Made by a program: the position numbers and the translations under genes. This document shows positions 9,057 to 17,559 of a DNA stretch of 64,000 nt, one piece after another. The stretch covers positions 894,333 to 958,332 of the forward strand of contig NZ_LFZW01000001.1 in the NCBI RefSeq assembly GCF_001183985.1. Reading direction: 5' to 3'. A model generated the notes under the pieces. The model was not told the DNA's origin. It worked only from the letters and a program-made list of their open reading frames with translations, and made no database searches. The first letter of the stretch is position 1. Each line of letters begins with the position of its first letter. This stretch comes from Peribacillus loiseleuriae. Its GTDB lineage: Bacteria; Bacillota; Bacilli; Bacillales; DSM-1321.

Positions 9057-10325
9057 ATGAAGAAGTTTTGGATAACATTTTTAGTAATCATGCTAGTTTT
9101 CGTAACTGCTGCCTGTTCCACTAATAATTCTAATAGGAGCGAGCCTAATCAAATTAGGAAGGAACAAAAAGATAAAGTTGTCCTTCGTTTTGCTACTTGG
9201 GATTCAGGAGAGGCTTTAAAAATTCAAAAAACAATTGCTAAAAAATTTGAAGTAAAGAATCCACATATAAAGGTGCAAGTCGAAGCCTATGGTGATGAAT
9301 TTGATCAAAAGCTATCTGCTTCATTTGGGGCAAAAAATCCTCCAGATGTCATGTATATGTGGAATTTTCCGGCCTATTTTCACGATCTTGAACCACTAGA
9401 TAATTTTATTAACAGAGATCCCTTTATAAACATGAATGATTATTATCAAGGGCTTTTAAACCATTCGACGATGTATAGGAAACTGTATGGTATCCCGGCA
9501 GGTTTCACAACAAGGGTGGTCTATTATAACAAAGATATATTTGATGCAGCAAACCTTCCCTATCCAAAGGATGGATGGACATGGGATGACTTTAAGAGGA
9601 TAGCAAAGAAATTAACGGACCCCACTAAGGAGCAGTATGGATTTGGGGTAAGACAAGAACCAGATACGTACGATCTTCAAGGGATCGTTTGGAGTAATGG
9701 CTCAAGCTTTATAAGTGATGATGGAATGGGTATTTATGGATATATGAATAGCCCAGAAACCATTGAATCGATAAGCATGCTTGCAGATATGATTCAGGAT
9801 ACAAGTGCTGTTCTAGTAGATGGTAAAAATCAACAAAGCGGTGAGGAGAATTTTATAGCAGGCAAGATTGCGATGTGGGAAAGTGGATTTTGGTCATTAG
9901 TAGAATTTAAAGAAGCCAATATAAACTTTGGAACAGTCGAAATGCCTGCATTTAACGGAAAACCAGTGAAAGGTGTTATTTCTTCTTCTGCGGTTTCGAT
10001 CGCCAGGGATTCAAAGAATAAAGATTTAGCATGGGAATTTGTGAAATTTTACAATTCACCAGAAGTAGTAAAAATGAGGAAGGCTGATTTACCTGTCCGC
10101 ATTAGTTTAGTAAAAGAAATGAAAACAGAACAAGATCCATTAATAGAACCTTTCTACAAAATGCTTGAAAGATCGAATGGTACCCCAGCCTTTCTACTTA
10201 CTAAGAATTGGGATGCAATCAATCGGAATTTATCTGCAGCAATAAATGCCACCATGCTCAATCAAGATGCAAATATATTATTGAATAATGCTGTGAAGGA
10301 TTCTGAGAAATATCTAAGGCAGTAA
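9057..10325 (+). CDS. Sugar ABC transporter substrate-binding lipoprotein
   Basis: A 422-aa family 1 extracellular solute-binding protein. The signal peptide ends in the lipobox VTAAC with the lipidated cysteine at position 20, so it is anchored to the outer face of the membrane. The mature part has the usual VLRFATWDSGEALKIQ opening and PPDVMYMWNFPAY hinge region. It is clearly paralogous to the binding protein at 17560-18798 (shared FATWD, VEAYG/LEAYGGE and DVMYMWN blocks), but no permease genes follow it directly. It may feed one of the downstream permease pairs or act as a sensor partner for the kinase upstream. The start follows AAAGAGGAGCG. Confidence 0.9.
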   Translation: MKKFWITFLVIMLVFVTAACSTNNSNRSEPNQIRKEQKDKVVLRFATWDSGEALKIQKTIAKKFEVKNPHIKVQVEAYGDEFDQKLSASFGAKNPPDVMYMWNFPAYFHDLEPLDNFINRDPFINMNDYYQGLLNHSTMYRKLYGIPAGFTTRVVYYNKDIFDAANLPYPKDGWTWDDFKRIAKKLTDPTKEQYGFGVRQEPDTYDLQGIVWSNGSSFISDDGMGIYGYMNSPETIESISMLADMIQDTSAVLVDGKNQQSGEENFIAGKIAMWESGFWSLVEFKEANINFGTVEMPAFNGKPVKGVISSSAVSIARDSKNKDLAWEFVKFYNSPEVVKMRKADLPVRISLVKEMKTEQDPLIEPFYKMLERSNGTPAFLLTKNWDAINRNLSAAINATMLNQDANILLNNAVKDSEKYLRQ

Positions 10326-10384
10326 AAAAGAGATTTATGATTATTCAAAAATAGATTAACTAAATGATTTTAGGAGGGGTAAGG

Positions 10385-11164
10385 ATGTTAACACAAGATT
10401 ATTTTGGTTTAGAGGATAAGGTGTGCGTTGTTACAGGAGGAGCTTCAGGGATAGGTCTAGCTACAGCAACACTTTTGGCAGAAGTCGGTGCAAAGGTCAT
10501 TATGCTTGATATTAATGAAGAAAACGGTAAGAAGGCTGTCGCTGAGCTGCAAAAGAAAGATTATCAGGTTGAGTTCTTAAAATGTGATGTTACAAAGGGG
10601 AACGATTGTATCGCCGTAAGAGATTATATCGAAAAAAATTACGAGACTATCGATGTTCTTTTTAACAATGCTGGTGTGATTAGAAGAAAAACAGTTGTTG
10701 ATTTGGAAGAATCTGATTGGGATTTAGTAATTGATGTCTCTTTAAAAGGGGTTTATCTCCTTTCAAAATATTTAATTCCTCTTATGGCGGAGAGTGGTGG
10801 AGGAAGTATCATTAATACCGGTTCTGGATGGGGAATCAAAGGTGGAGATCAAGCAGTCGCTTATTGCGCAGCGAAAGCCGGAGTTGTGAATTTAACGAAG
10901 GCAATGGCAATCGATCATGGACCGCAAAATATTCGGGTGAATTGTATTTGTCCTGGTGATACTGATACTCCGTTATTAAGGGAAGAAGCAAAGCAATTGA
11001 AACAGCAAGAGGATGCATTTTTAGTATCTTCTGCAAAAGGACGACCTTTAGAAAGACTTGGAACGCCGAGGGATATTGCAAAAGGAGTTTTATTCCTTGC
11101 AAGTGACTTATCAGCATGGGTAACAGGTACAGACTTAATTGTAGATGGCGGAGGATTAGCTTAA
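10385..11164 (+). CDS. SDR-family oxidoreductase, probably NAD-dependent
   Basis: A classical short-chain dehydrogenase of 259 aa. TGGASGIG (17-24) is the dinucleotide loop, D42 after the second strand favours NAD(H), NNAG is at 94-97, and S147, Y160 and K164 form the catalytic set. The C-terminus ends in VDGGGLA as usual. I use ATG 10385 because AGGAGGGG lies directly before it; an in-frame ATG at 10364 would place that site inside the coding region. It is followed by the glycine-decarboxylase-like pair and sugar transport genes, so a sugar, polyol or amino alcohol is a plausible substrate. The sequence does not identify it. Confidence 0.88.
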   Translation: MLTQDYFGLEDKVCVVTGGASGIGLATATLLAEVGAKVIMLDINEENGKKAVAELQKKDYQVEFLKCDVTKGNDCIAVRDYIEKNYETIDVLFNNAGVIRRKTVVDLEESDWDLVIDVSLKGVYLLSKYLIPLMAESGGGSIINTGSGWGIKGGDQAVAYCAAKAGVVNLTKAMAIDHGPQNIRVNCICPGDTDTPLLREEAKQLKQQEDAFLVSSAKGRPLERLGTPRDIAKGVLFLASDLSAWVTGTDLIVDGGGLA

Positions 11165-11218
11165 TTTTTTTTACTTTAACTAAAATTCATTTTATATGAC
11201 TACAAGGAGGTAATTTTT

Positions 11219-12607
11219 ATGTCACAAAAGGTACACCCTTACATACCAAATATGGTTCCAGAAGTACAAGCTGAGATGTTAAAAGTAATCGGAGTTGAAT
11301 CGATTATGGAGCTATACTCTTGTATTCCTGAGGAATTGCAACTTAAAGAAAACCTAAAGTTGCCGCCTGCATTAACAGAGTATGAGCTTAGACGCCATAT
11401 TGAAGGAATTCTTAATAAGAACACAAGTACAAAGGAATATGTAAACTTTCTAGGTGCTGGTTGCTGGCAGCATTTTATTCCAGCAGTGTGTGATGAAATA
11501 AATCAACGCTCTGAATTTTTAACAGCGTATGCAGGTGAACCGTATGAGGATCATGGACGGTTCCAGGCGCTATTTGAGTATCAAAGTTTACTAGCTGAAT
11601 TAGTAGATATGGATGTTGTCAATGTTCCAACCTTTGACTGGGGGCAGGCGGCAGCAACATCAATTCGAATGGCCGCCCGTATTACCGGAAGAAAGAAAGT
11701 CTTATTAGCTAAAACGGTTGCACCAGAACGAAGCAAAATTATCATTAACTATGGTACTCCAACATTAGAATTCGAATATGTTCAATTTGATACGAAATCA
11801 GGAGCAATGGACTTAGAAGATTTAAAAACAAAATTAACGGAAGATGTGGCCGCCCTTTATTTTGAAAATCCATCGTACCTTGGGTTTATTGAGGCGCAAG
11901 GACAAGAGATTTCCAATTTATTAAAGGCAAACGAATCGTTAATGGTTGTAGGGGTCGATCCAATTTCTCTTGGTGTACTGGCACCGCCGAGTCATTATGG
12001 TGCAGATATTGTCTGTGGGGATTTGCAGCCGCTTGGCATGCATATGAATTACAGCGGTGGACAGGCAGGCTTCATTGCTACACATAATGAGCTGAAATTT
12101 GTCAATGAATATCCATCTCGTTTGTTTGGTATCGTCCCAACTGTAAAAGAAGGAGAATACGGATTTGGCGATGTAGCTTATGAACGAACTTCATTTGCAC
12201 AACGAGAAAAAGGAAAAGAGTCTGTTGGAACGCAGACAGCATTATGGGGAATTACTGCCGGAGTCTATTTAGCATTACTTGGTCCAGATGGTATGCAGGA
12301 GGTCGGCCAAACCATTATGCAAAATAGCCAGTATGCTGTTCAACAATTAAATCAAATTGCCAATGTAAGAGGATCTCATTTTGAGTCACCGTTTTTTAAA
12401 GAATTTATCGTCGATTTTAATCAAACAGGTTATACCGTTGAACAAATAAATAAAAGATTGATAGAAAAGAAGATTTTTGGCGGGAAGGACCTTTCACTAG
12501 AGTTTCCTGAGTTTGGTCAAACGGCATTATTTTGTGTTACAGAGGTTCATACGAAAGAGGACATTGACGGTTTAGTGCAAGCGCTTAAGACCAGTCTAGC
12601 GAAATAA
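11219..12607 (+). CDS. Divergent glycine decarboxylase P-protein subunit 1-like
   Basis: A 462-aa homologue of GcvPA, the N-terminal half of the PLP-dependent glycine dehydrogenase (decarboxylating). The family pattern is clear: EMLKVIGVESIMELYSCIPE near the start, VNFLGAGCWQHFIPAV, EFLTAYAGEPYE, and near the end FGGKDLSLEFPEFGQ. Several normally constant stretches differ: GDLQPLGMHMNYSGGQAGF (about 267-285) where true GcvPA has a GDAQPFG...GGPHCGF run, and ESVGTQTALWG in place of the TSNICSNQAL region. The partner subunit follows after 26 nt. No gcvT, gcvH or lipoate gene is in the window. The true reaction may not be glycine cleavage. Confidence 0.75.
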   Translation: MSQKVHPYIPNMVPEVQAEMLKVIGVESIMELYSCIPEELQLKENLKLPPALTEYELRRHIEGILNKNTSTKEYVNFLGAGCWQHFIPAVCDEINQRSEFLTAYAGEPYEDHGRFQALFEYQSLLAELVDMDVVNVPTFDWGQAAATSIRMAARITGRKKVLLAKTVAPERSKIIINYGTPTLEFEYVQFDTKSGAMDLEDLKTKLTEDVAALYFENPSYLGFIEAQGQEISNLLKANESLMVVGVDPISLGVLAPPSHYGADIVCGDLQPLGMHMNYSGGQAGFIATHNELKFVNEYPSRLFGIVPTVKEGEYGFGDVAYERTSFAQREKGKESVGTQTALWGITAGVYLALLGPDGMQEVGQTIMQNSQYAVQQLNQIANVRGSHFESPFFKEFIVDFNQTGYTVEQINKRLIEKKIFGGKDLSLEFPEFGQTALFCVTEVHTKEDIDGLVQALKTSLAK

Positions 12608-12633
12608 TCAAAAGAAGAGAGGAGCAATCAGAT

Positions 12634-14208
12634 ATGCAAAGGATTCAACGTAAAAGCAATACAAGGGATTTTCACCAAGCCAAATGGAATGAACCAATTA
12701 TTTTTGAACTCCATCAGCCTGGAGAAAAGGGAGTCGAATTGCCGCCAGTAAACGAAAACGTTGCATTATCCGTTGGAGATGGAACATCGGCCATTCCAGC
12801 ATCAATGCAGAGAAAGAATAAGCCAAATCTTCCGGAAATCGGACAGGCGCGTGTATTACGACATTATCTCAGACTTTCTCAAGAAACGCTTGGCTCGGAT
12901 TTTAATGTTGAAATCGGACAAGGCACTTGTACGATGAAATACATTCCAAAAATCAATGAATTGTTAGTCCGTGATCCTAAAATGATGGAGCTTCATCCGT
13001 TACAGAATGAAGAAACTGTTCAAGGGATGCTTGAGATTTTCTACAAACTTGATTTATGCATGAGAGAAATTTCGGGATTGGATTATTTCTCCTTCCAGCC
13101 AAGCAGCGGGACACAAGCCCTTTTTGCGATGGCCTCGATTGTAAGGAAATACCATGAGCAAAACGGTGAAGGCGATAAGCGGGATGAAATCATCACGACG
13201 ATCTTCTCCCACCCATCTCAAGCGGCAACGGCAGCTGTAAAGGGCTATAAAATAATTACTTTGCATCCGGATGAAAATGGCTTCCCTGATATTGAAAAGT
13301 TAAAAGCAGCTGTGTCGGAAAGAACAGCAGGTTTTGTAGTCGCAAACCCAGAAGATACTGGTATTTTCAATTCGAAAATTAAGGAATTTACGGATGTTAT
13401 TCATCAGGCTGGCGGTCTTTGCTTTTACGACCAAGCGAATGCGAATGGACTCTTAGGGATTACAAGAGCAAAAGAAGCAGGCTTTGATATGTGTTTCTTT
13501 AATCTTCACAAAACATTTGCTGCGCCACATATGTGTGGTGGACCAGCAACAGGTGCACTTGGGGTAACAGCAGAGTTGAAGGAGTACTTGCCAGCACCGA
13601 TTGTCGAATACCATGATGGGAAATATTCGCTCAAGAATGATTTAGCGCATTCTATTGGTAAGGTTCGCTCTTTCCATGGTGTAGCTCAAACGGTATTACG
13701 TTCTTATGCTTGGATTCGCGCACTTGGGCCTGAAGGTCTTAAAGAAGTGGCGAAAATGGCCGTATTAAACAATAACTATATGTATCATAAGGTTTTAGCG
13801 ATTCGCGGGGCTAGTGCACCGTACGTCAAGGGGCATCGACTCGAGCAAGTTCGTTATAGCTGGGAGCAGTTGACGCAGGAAACAGGGGTCACAACAGAGG
13901 ATGTTACGTTAAGGATGACGGATTTTGGTCTCCACTACTGGACCAGCCACCACCCATATATCGTAAAACAACCGTTCACCCTTGAACCGACTGAGTCCTA
14001 TTCGAAAGAGGATTTAGATGAATATATTCATGCGCTTGAACAAATTTCTAAAGAAGCCTATGAAAATCCAGAAATCGTCAAAACTGCCCCACATAATAGT
14101 ACGATCCACAAAATTGACGAGCAAGATTATTTAGATAATCCAGATAAATGGTGTATCACTTGGCGAACTTATTTGAAAAATACGAAAGCCTATGACCTGG
14201 TTAAATAA
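12634..14208 (+). CDS. Divergent glycine decarboxylase P-protein subunit 2-like
   Basis: A 524-aa homologue of GcvPB, the PLP-carrying half of the P-protein, with about 35 residues more than usual, mostly at the C-terminus. The lysine expected to hold PLP is K293 in FFNLHKTFAAPH. GTCTMKYIPKINE (98-110) and LHPLQNEETVQGM are conserved. However, the canonical SAHGTNPAS-type segment is replaced by FSHPSQAAT (191-199), and the glycine-rich run after the lysine is MCGGPATG rather than GGGGPGSG. These are near the substrate in known P-proteins, so altered substrate specificity is likely. It is in an apparent operon with subunit 1 and the SDR, and before a sugar ABC transporter. Confidence 0.75.
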   Translation: MQRIQRKSNTRDFHQAKWNEPIIFELHQPGEKGVELPPVNENVALSVGDGTSAIPASMQRKNKPNLPEIGQARVLRHYLRLSQETLGSDFNVEIGQGTCTMKYIPKINELLVRDPKMMELHPLQNEETVQGMLEIFYKLDLCMREISGLDYFSFQPSSGTQALFAMASIVRKYHEQNGEGDKRDEIITTIFSHPSQAATAAVKGYKIITLHPDENGFPDIEKLKAAVSERTAGFVVANPEDTGIFNSKIKEFTDVIHQAGGLCFYDQANANGLLGITRAKEAGFDMCFFNLHKTFAAPHMCGGPATGALGVTAELKEYLPAPIVEYHDGKYSLKNDLAHSIGKVRSFHGVAQTVLRSYAWIRALGPEGLKEVAKMAVLNNNYMYHKVLAIRGASAPYVKGHRLEQVRYSWEQLTQETGVTTEDVTLRMTDFGLHYWTSHHPYIVKQPFTLEPTESYSKEDLDEYIHALEQISKEAYENPEIVKTAPHNSTIHKIDEQDYLDNPDKWCITWRTYLKNTKAYDLVK

Positions 14209-14248
14209 TCTAAACTGTTAATGCGACATTTAAATAGGGGGCAAAAAC

Positions 14249-15541
14249 ATGAAAAAGTATATGTCGGTTATGCTAGTTATGCTTCTATTATTGCTGTCAG
14301 CTTGCTCCAATAAAACAGCGGGGGATGAAGGGAAAATAGGAGATTCTAAAAACCCGTCTGGATCCATTACTGTATGGGGATGGGATGTTGCAGCAGCAAC
14401 TATGAAAGCAGCAGTGGAGAAGTTTCAGAAACAATATCCAGACGTAGAGGTAAAGGTAGAGGATTTTAATAGCGCTGATCTATATGATAAGTTAACGGTT
14501 GGTCTAGCAGCAAGAGGCTCAGGACTTCCGGATGTTGTATTAATGGAGGATGAAAGGATCCCAGGATATTTGCATCAGTTTCCACAAGGATTCTTGAATT
14601 TGAACAAGCTTGGTTATGAAAAATACAAAGATTCGTTCAATTTAGCTAAGGTTGCAGCTGTACAGAATGAGGATGGAGATTTCATCGCGGCTCCATGGGA
14701 TATTGGGCCTGCTGGAGTGTTCTACCGTGTTGATTACTTTGAAAAAGCAAATGTTGATCCAAATTCCATCCAAACATGGGATGACTATATTGAAGCAGGG
14801 AAGAAGATTAAAGAAGCGACTGGTGCGAAGCTATTACCAATTGATATTCCTAATTATGATGGTGTCTTCCAAATGATGATGCAGTCGCAAGGACTTTCTT
14901 ATTTTGATAACGATGACAAAATTGCACTAGAATCTAAGGAAGCTATCCGTTCTATGGAAGTAATCAAAAAGCTTCATGATGAGGATTTAATTTTAAACAA
15001 TAAAGGTTGGGATGGAATTGTAACTGCTACAGTAAATGGTAGTGTTGCCACCGTACCGTATGGTGTATGGTACGCAGGTACCATCATGGACCAAGCGCCG
15101 GATTTGAAAGGGAAATGGGATGCTTTTTATCTTCCGAGTTTTGATGGCGGCACAAGATATGCAAACGTAGGAGGGTCATCCGTGTTGATTCCTTCATCAA
15201 GCAAAAATCAATCGGCTGCCTATGCCTTTGTTGAATTCTTTACAACTGATACAGAATCACAGCTGTTAGGTTTTGAAAAATATGGACTTTTCCCATCTTT
15301 GAAGGAAACTTATAGTGCTCCACAATTTACTGAAAACAACGAGTACTTTAACAATAGTCCGATTTTTAAAAAGTTTGCAGATATTGTCGATCAAGTTCCA
15401 CAAATTAACGTAAACGGAAATTTTGCAAAAGCCAGCAGTCTTATAAGTAATGCCCAAGCAGCCATTTTACTTGAAAATAAAGCGGTTGATACTGGATTAA
15501 ATGAAGCTAAAAAACAATTAGAAAATGAACGAAAGAAATAG
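14249..15541 (+). CDS. ABC transporter substrate-binding lipoprotein
   Basis: A 430-aa family 1 solute-binding protein with lipobox LLSAC (Cys19) and the usual opening ITVWGWDVAAATM plus a DVEVKVEDFNSADLYDKLT segment. It lies 40 nt after the P-protein pair and starts after ATAGGGGGC. Two permease genes follow, so this is the binding component of a complete import set except for the ATPase. In Bacillota such CUT1 sugar importers often share one MsmK-type ATPase encoded elsewhere. The ligand cannot be deduced; the linkage to an SDR and a P-protein-like enzyme suggests an unusual or amino-group-bearing substrate. Confidence 0.9.
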   Translation: MKKYMSVMLVMLLLLLSACSNKTAGDEGKIGDSKNPSGSITVWGWDVAAATMKAAVEKFQKQYPDVEVKVEDFNSADLYDKLTVGLAARGSGLPDVVLMEDERIPGYLHQFPQGFLNLNKLGYEKYKDSFNLAKVAAVQNEDGDFIAAPWDIGPAGVFYRVDYFEKANVDPNSIQTWDDYIEAGKKIKEATGAKLLPIDIPNYDGVFQMMMQSQGLSYFDNDDKIALESKEAIRSMEVIKKLHDEDLILNNKGWDGIVTATVNGSVATVPYGVWYAGTIMDQAPDLKGKWDAFYLPSFDGGTRYANVGGSSVLIPSSSKNQSAAYAFVEFFTTDTESQLLGFEKYGLFPSLKETYSAPQFTENNEYFNNSPIFKKFADIVDQVPQINVNGNFAKASSLISNAQAAILLENKAVDTGLNEAKKQLENERKK

Positions 15542-15547
15542 TGTTGT

Positions 15548-15587
15548 AGAGAGCTAGAGTGGGTGTTCCAACTCCACTTAGCTCTCT
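15548..15587 (+). terminator. Intercistronic stem-loop between binding protein and permease
   Basis: AGAGAGCTAGAGTGG pairs with CCACTTAGCTCTCT, with one bulged base and no T run. Such hairpins commonly protect the binding-protein mRNA and let only some transcripts continue into the permeases. Its position rules out a permease start before about 15590. Confidence 0.7.
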
Positions 15588-15624
15588 CATTCTAAAATTC
15601 CTTGAAGTTAGGAAGGTGGCTCGG

Positions 15625-16542
15625 TTGGAGCAAACAGAAAAGGTTGTAAATGCTAAGACAAACTTTCGAGTCAAAACAAGAAAGAGTTTATTAACACCTA
15701 AAAATGTTCCATATTTTTTTATCGGACCAGCGTTTCTACTCATTTTGATTTTTACCGTTTATCCAGTCATCTCATCGTTTATTTTAAGCTTTCAAGAGGT
15801 ACGTGGTGTGGAGAAATCATTTATAGGATTTGCCAATTATACACGATTATTTCAAGATCCTATATTTTATAAATCTCTTTTAAATACCTTTCAAATTTTA
15901 ATTGTGCAGGTTCCTATCATGCTCTTCCTCTCTTTACTAATTGCTGTGGGGCTGCATTCTTCCATGTTAAAAGGGAAGGCGTTTTTCCGAATCTCTTACT
16001 TTATGCCTGCTATCACAGCGCTTGTTGCTGCTTCGATTGTTTTTATGATTCTATTAGATGAGAATTTCGGACTCGTCAACTATTTCTTATCCCTCTTTGG
16101 TGTTGATTCCATCCCTTGGTTAACAACTCCATTTTGGGCGAAGGTTTCCGTGATCCTTGTGATGACATGGAGATGGGCAGGATATAATATGGTCATATTT
16201 TTGGCGGGATTACAGAATATCCCATCTGACCTATATGAAGCAGCAAGTATTGATGGAGCAAGTAAAGTGAAGCAATTTTTCATGATTACACTTCCACAAT
16301 TAAAGCCAGTATTTATTTTCACGGTTGTCTTGTCAACAATCGGTACTCTTCAATTATTTGATGAGCCGTTCATTTTGACTGGGGGCGGTCCAAATAATGC
16401 TACGATGACAATCACGGTTTATTTGTATGAAGCAGGATTTAAATTTTTTGACTTTGGATATGCGTCTGCGATTGCTTATGTGCTTGTCATCATTACGGCA
16501 ATCATTTCCTGGATTCAGATGAAATTGGTAGGTGATGAATAA
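15625..16542 (+). CDS. Sugar ABC permease 1 (MalF-like)
   Basis: Membrane component of a CUT1-type importer, about 305 aa with six predicted helices and the EAA loop LYEAASIDGASKVKQFFMIT, which contacts the ATPase. Also seen is the TGGGPNNATMT segment before the last helix. I place the start at TTG 15625, because GGAAGGTGG (15611-15619) precedes it at the right distance. An earlier in-frame GTG at 15559 lies inside the intercistronic hairpin. The stop overlaps the start of the next permease by one base. Together with the lipoprotein upstream it forms one importer. Confidence 0.88.
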   Translation: MEQTEKVVNAKTNFRVKTRKSLLTPKNVPYFFIGPAFLLILIFTVYPVISSFILSFQEVRGVEKSFIGFANYTRLFQDPIFYKSLLNTFQILIVQVPIMLFLSLLIAVGLHSSMLKGKAFFRISYFMPAITALVAASIVFMILLDENFGLVNYFLSLFGVDSIPWLTTPFWAKVSVILVMTWRWAGYNMVIFLAGLQNIPSDLYEAASIDGASKVKQFFMITLPQLKPVFIFTVVLSTIGTLQLFDEPFILTGGGPNNATMTITVYLYEAGFKFFDFGYASAIAYVLVIITAIISWIQMKLVGDE

Positions 16543-17372
16543 TGGTAGCTTCTAAGAAGATATCCTCAAAAATTATCATTTATATTTTGTTGATTGCAGG
16601 CGTTGTCTTATCGATTGCACCGTTCTATTGGATGATTGTCGGTTCTACATTGCCATCAGGAGAAATTTTTCGTGTTCCACCTAAGCTTCTTCCAGGGGAT
16701 TATTTAGCAAAGAACTTTCAAACGCTTAATGAGTCATTAGGAATTGCTAGAATATTTTGGAATTCGTTATTTATAGCGCTTGTTTATACATTGTTTAGCA
16801 CGCTTATTAGTGCAATGGCTGGATACGCTTTTGCAAAATTTAAATTTAAAGGAAAGAACGTTTTCTTTTTCATTATTTTATGCACATTAATGATTCCTTC
16901 ACAAGTGACATTGATTCCTTTGTTTGAAATGATGGTTACCTTTAATTGGTTAAATACGTATCAAGCCATTATTTTACCAACCCTTGCTTCTCCATTTGCT
17001 ATTTATTTAATGAGGCAGAATATGAAGGCGATTCCAGACTCAATTATGGAGGCCTCTCGAATTGACGGGGCAGGGGAATTAAAAATTTTTTTTACAGTCA
17101 TCTTGCCTGTTACAAGACCTGCGATGGCCGCAGTCGGTATTTTTCTATTTATGTCTCAATGGAATAGCTTACTCTGGCCGCTTATTACGTTAAATTCAAA
17201 AGAAATGTTTACCCTTCCTGTTGCATTATCAAGTTTAATTGGAATGGCGAGGATCGATTATGGTCAACTGATGCTAGGAACTACTTTATCCACGATTCCG
17301 ATTATGATCTTTTTCTTATTACTGCAAAAACATTTTATCTCTGGGATTTTAGGTGGATCTGTCAAAGAATGA
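16542..17372 (+). CDS. Sugar ABC permease 2 (MalG-like)
   Basis: A 276-aa membrane component with six predicted helices. The EAA loop reads IMEASRIDGAGELKIFFTVI and is followed by the usual MSQWNSLLWPLI segment and the C-terminal ISGILGGSVKE. It starts in the TAATG overlap with permease 1, with GGTGAT upstream, so the two are translationally coupled. The ATPase is missing from the cluster. Confidence 0.9.
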   Translation: MVASKKISSKIIIYILLIAGVVLSIAPFYWMIVGSTLPSGEIFRVPPKLLPGDYLAKNFQTLNESLGIARIFWNSLFIALVYTLFSTLISAMAGYAFAKFKFKGKNVFFFIILCTLMIPSQVTLIPLFEMMVTFNWLNTYQAIILPTLASPFAIYLMRQNMKAIPDSIMEASRIDGAGELKIFFTVILPVTRPAMAAVGIFLFMSQWNSLLWPLITLNSKEMFTLPVALSSLIGMARIDYGQLMLGTTLSTIPIMIFFLLLQKHFISGILGGSVKE

Positions 17373-17559
17373 ATGTAAAAGGTGTGAAATGATGAAAAGG
17401 TATAAATACGGGGAGACATTCACGCTGATGATATAAACGACCAATCGTCCTGTGCTTACTTTGTCAGTTTCATTTCTCGTATGGTAGCAGAAGCGGACGA
17501 TGTGCGAAGTGGGTCTATTATAAAAAGCTTAAGGTCATAAACTACAGAGGAGGGATAAT
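17373..17559 (+). other. Short gap, possible gene remnant
   Basis: It contains a 15-codon frame beginning ATGAAAAGGTATAAATAC and, further on, a stretch that reads MVAEADDVRSGSIIK in one frame. These look more like coding debris than chance, but I cannot assign a family. GAGGAGGGA at the right end is the ribosome binding site of the next gene. Confidence 0.3.

Noticed and set aside
11219-14208. Ordinary glycine cleavage operon
   Set aside because: gcvT and gcvH are absent and several near-invariant active-site stretches differ, so I did not assign the gene symbols gcvPA/gcvPB.
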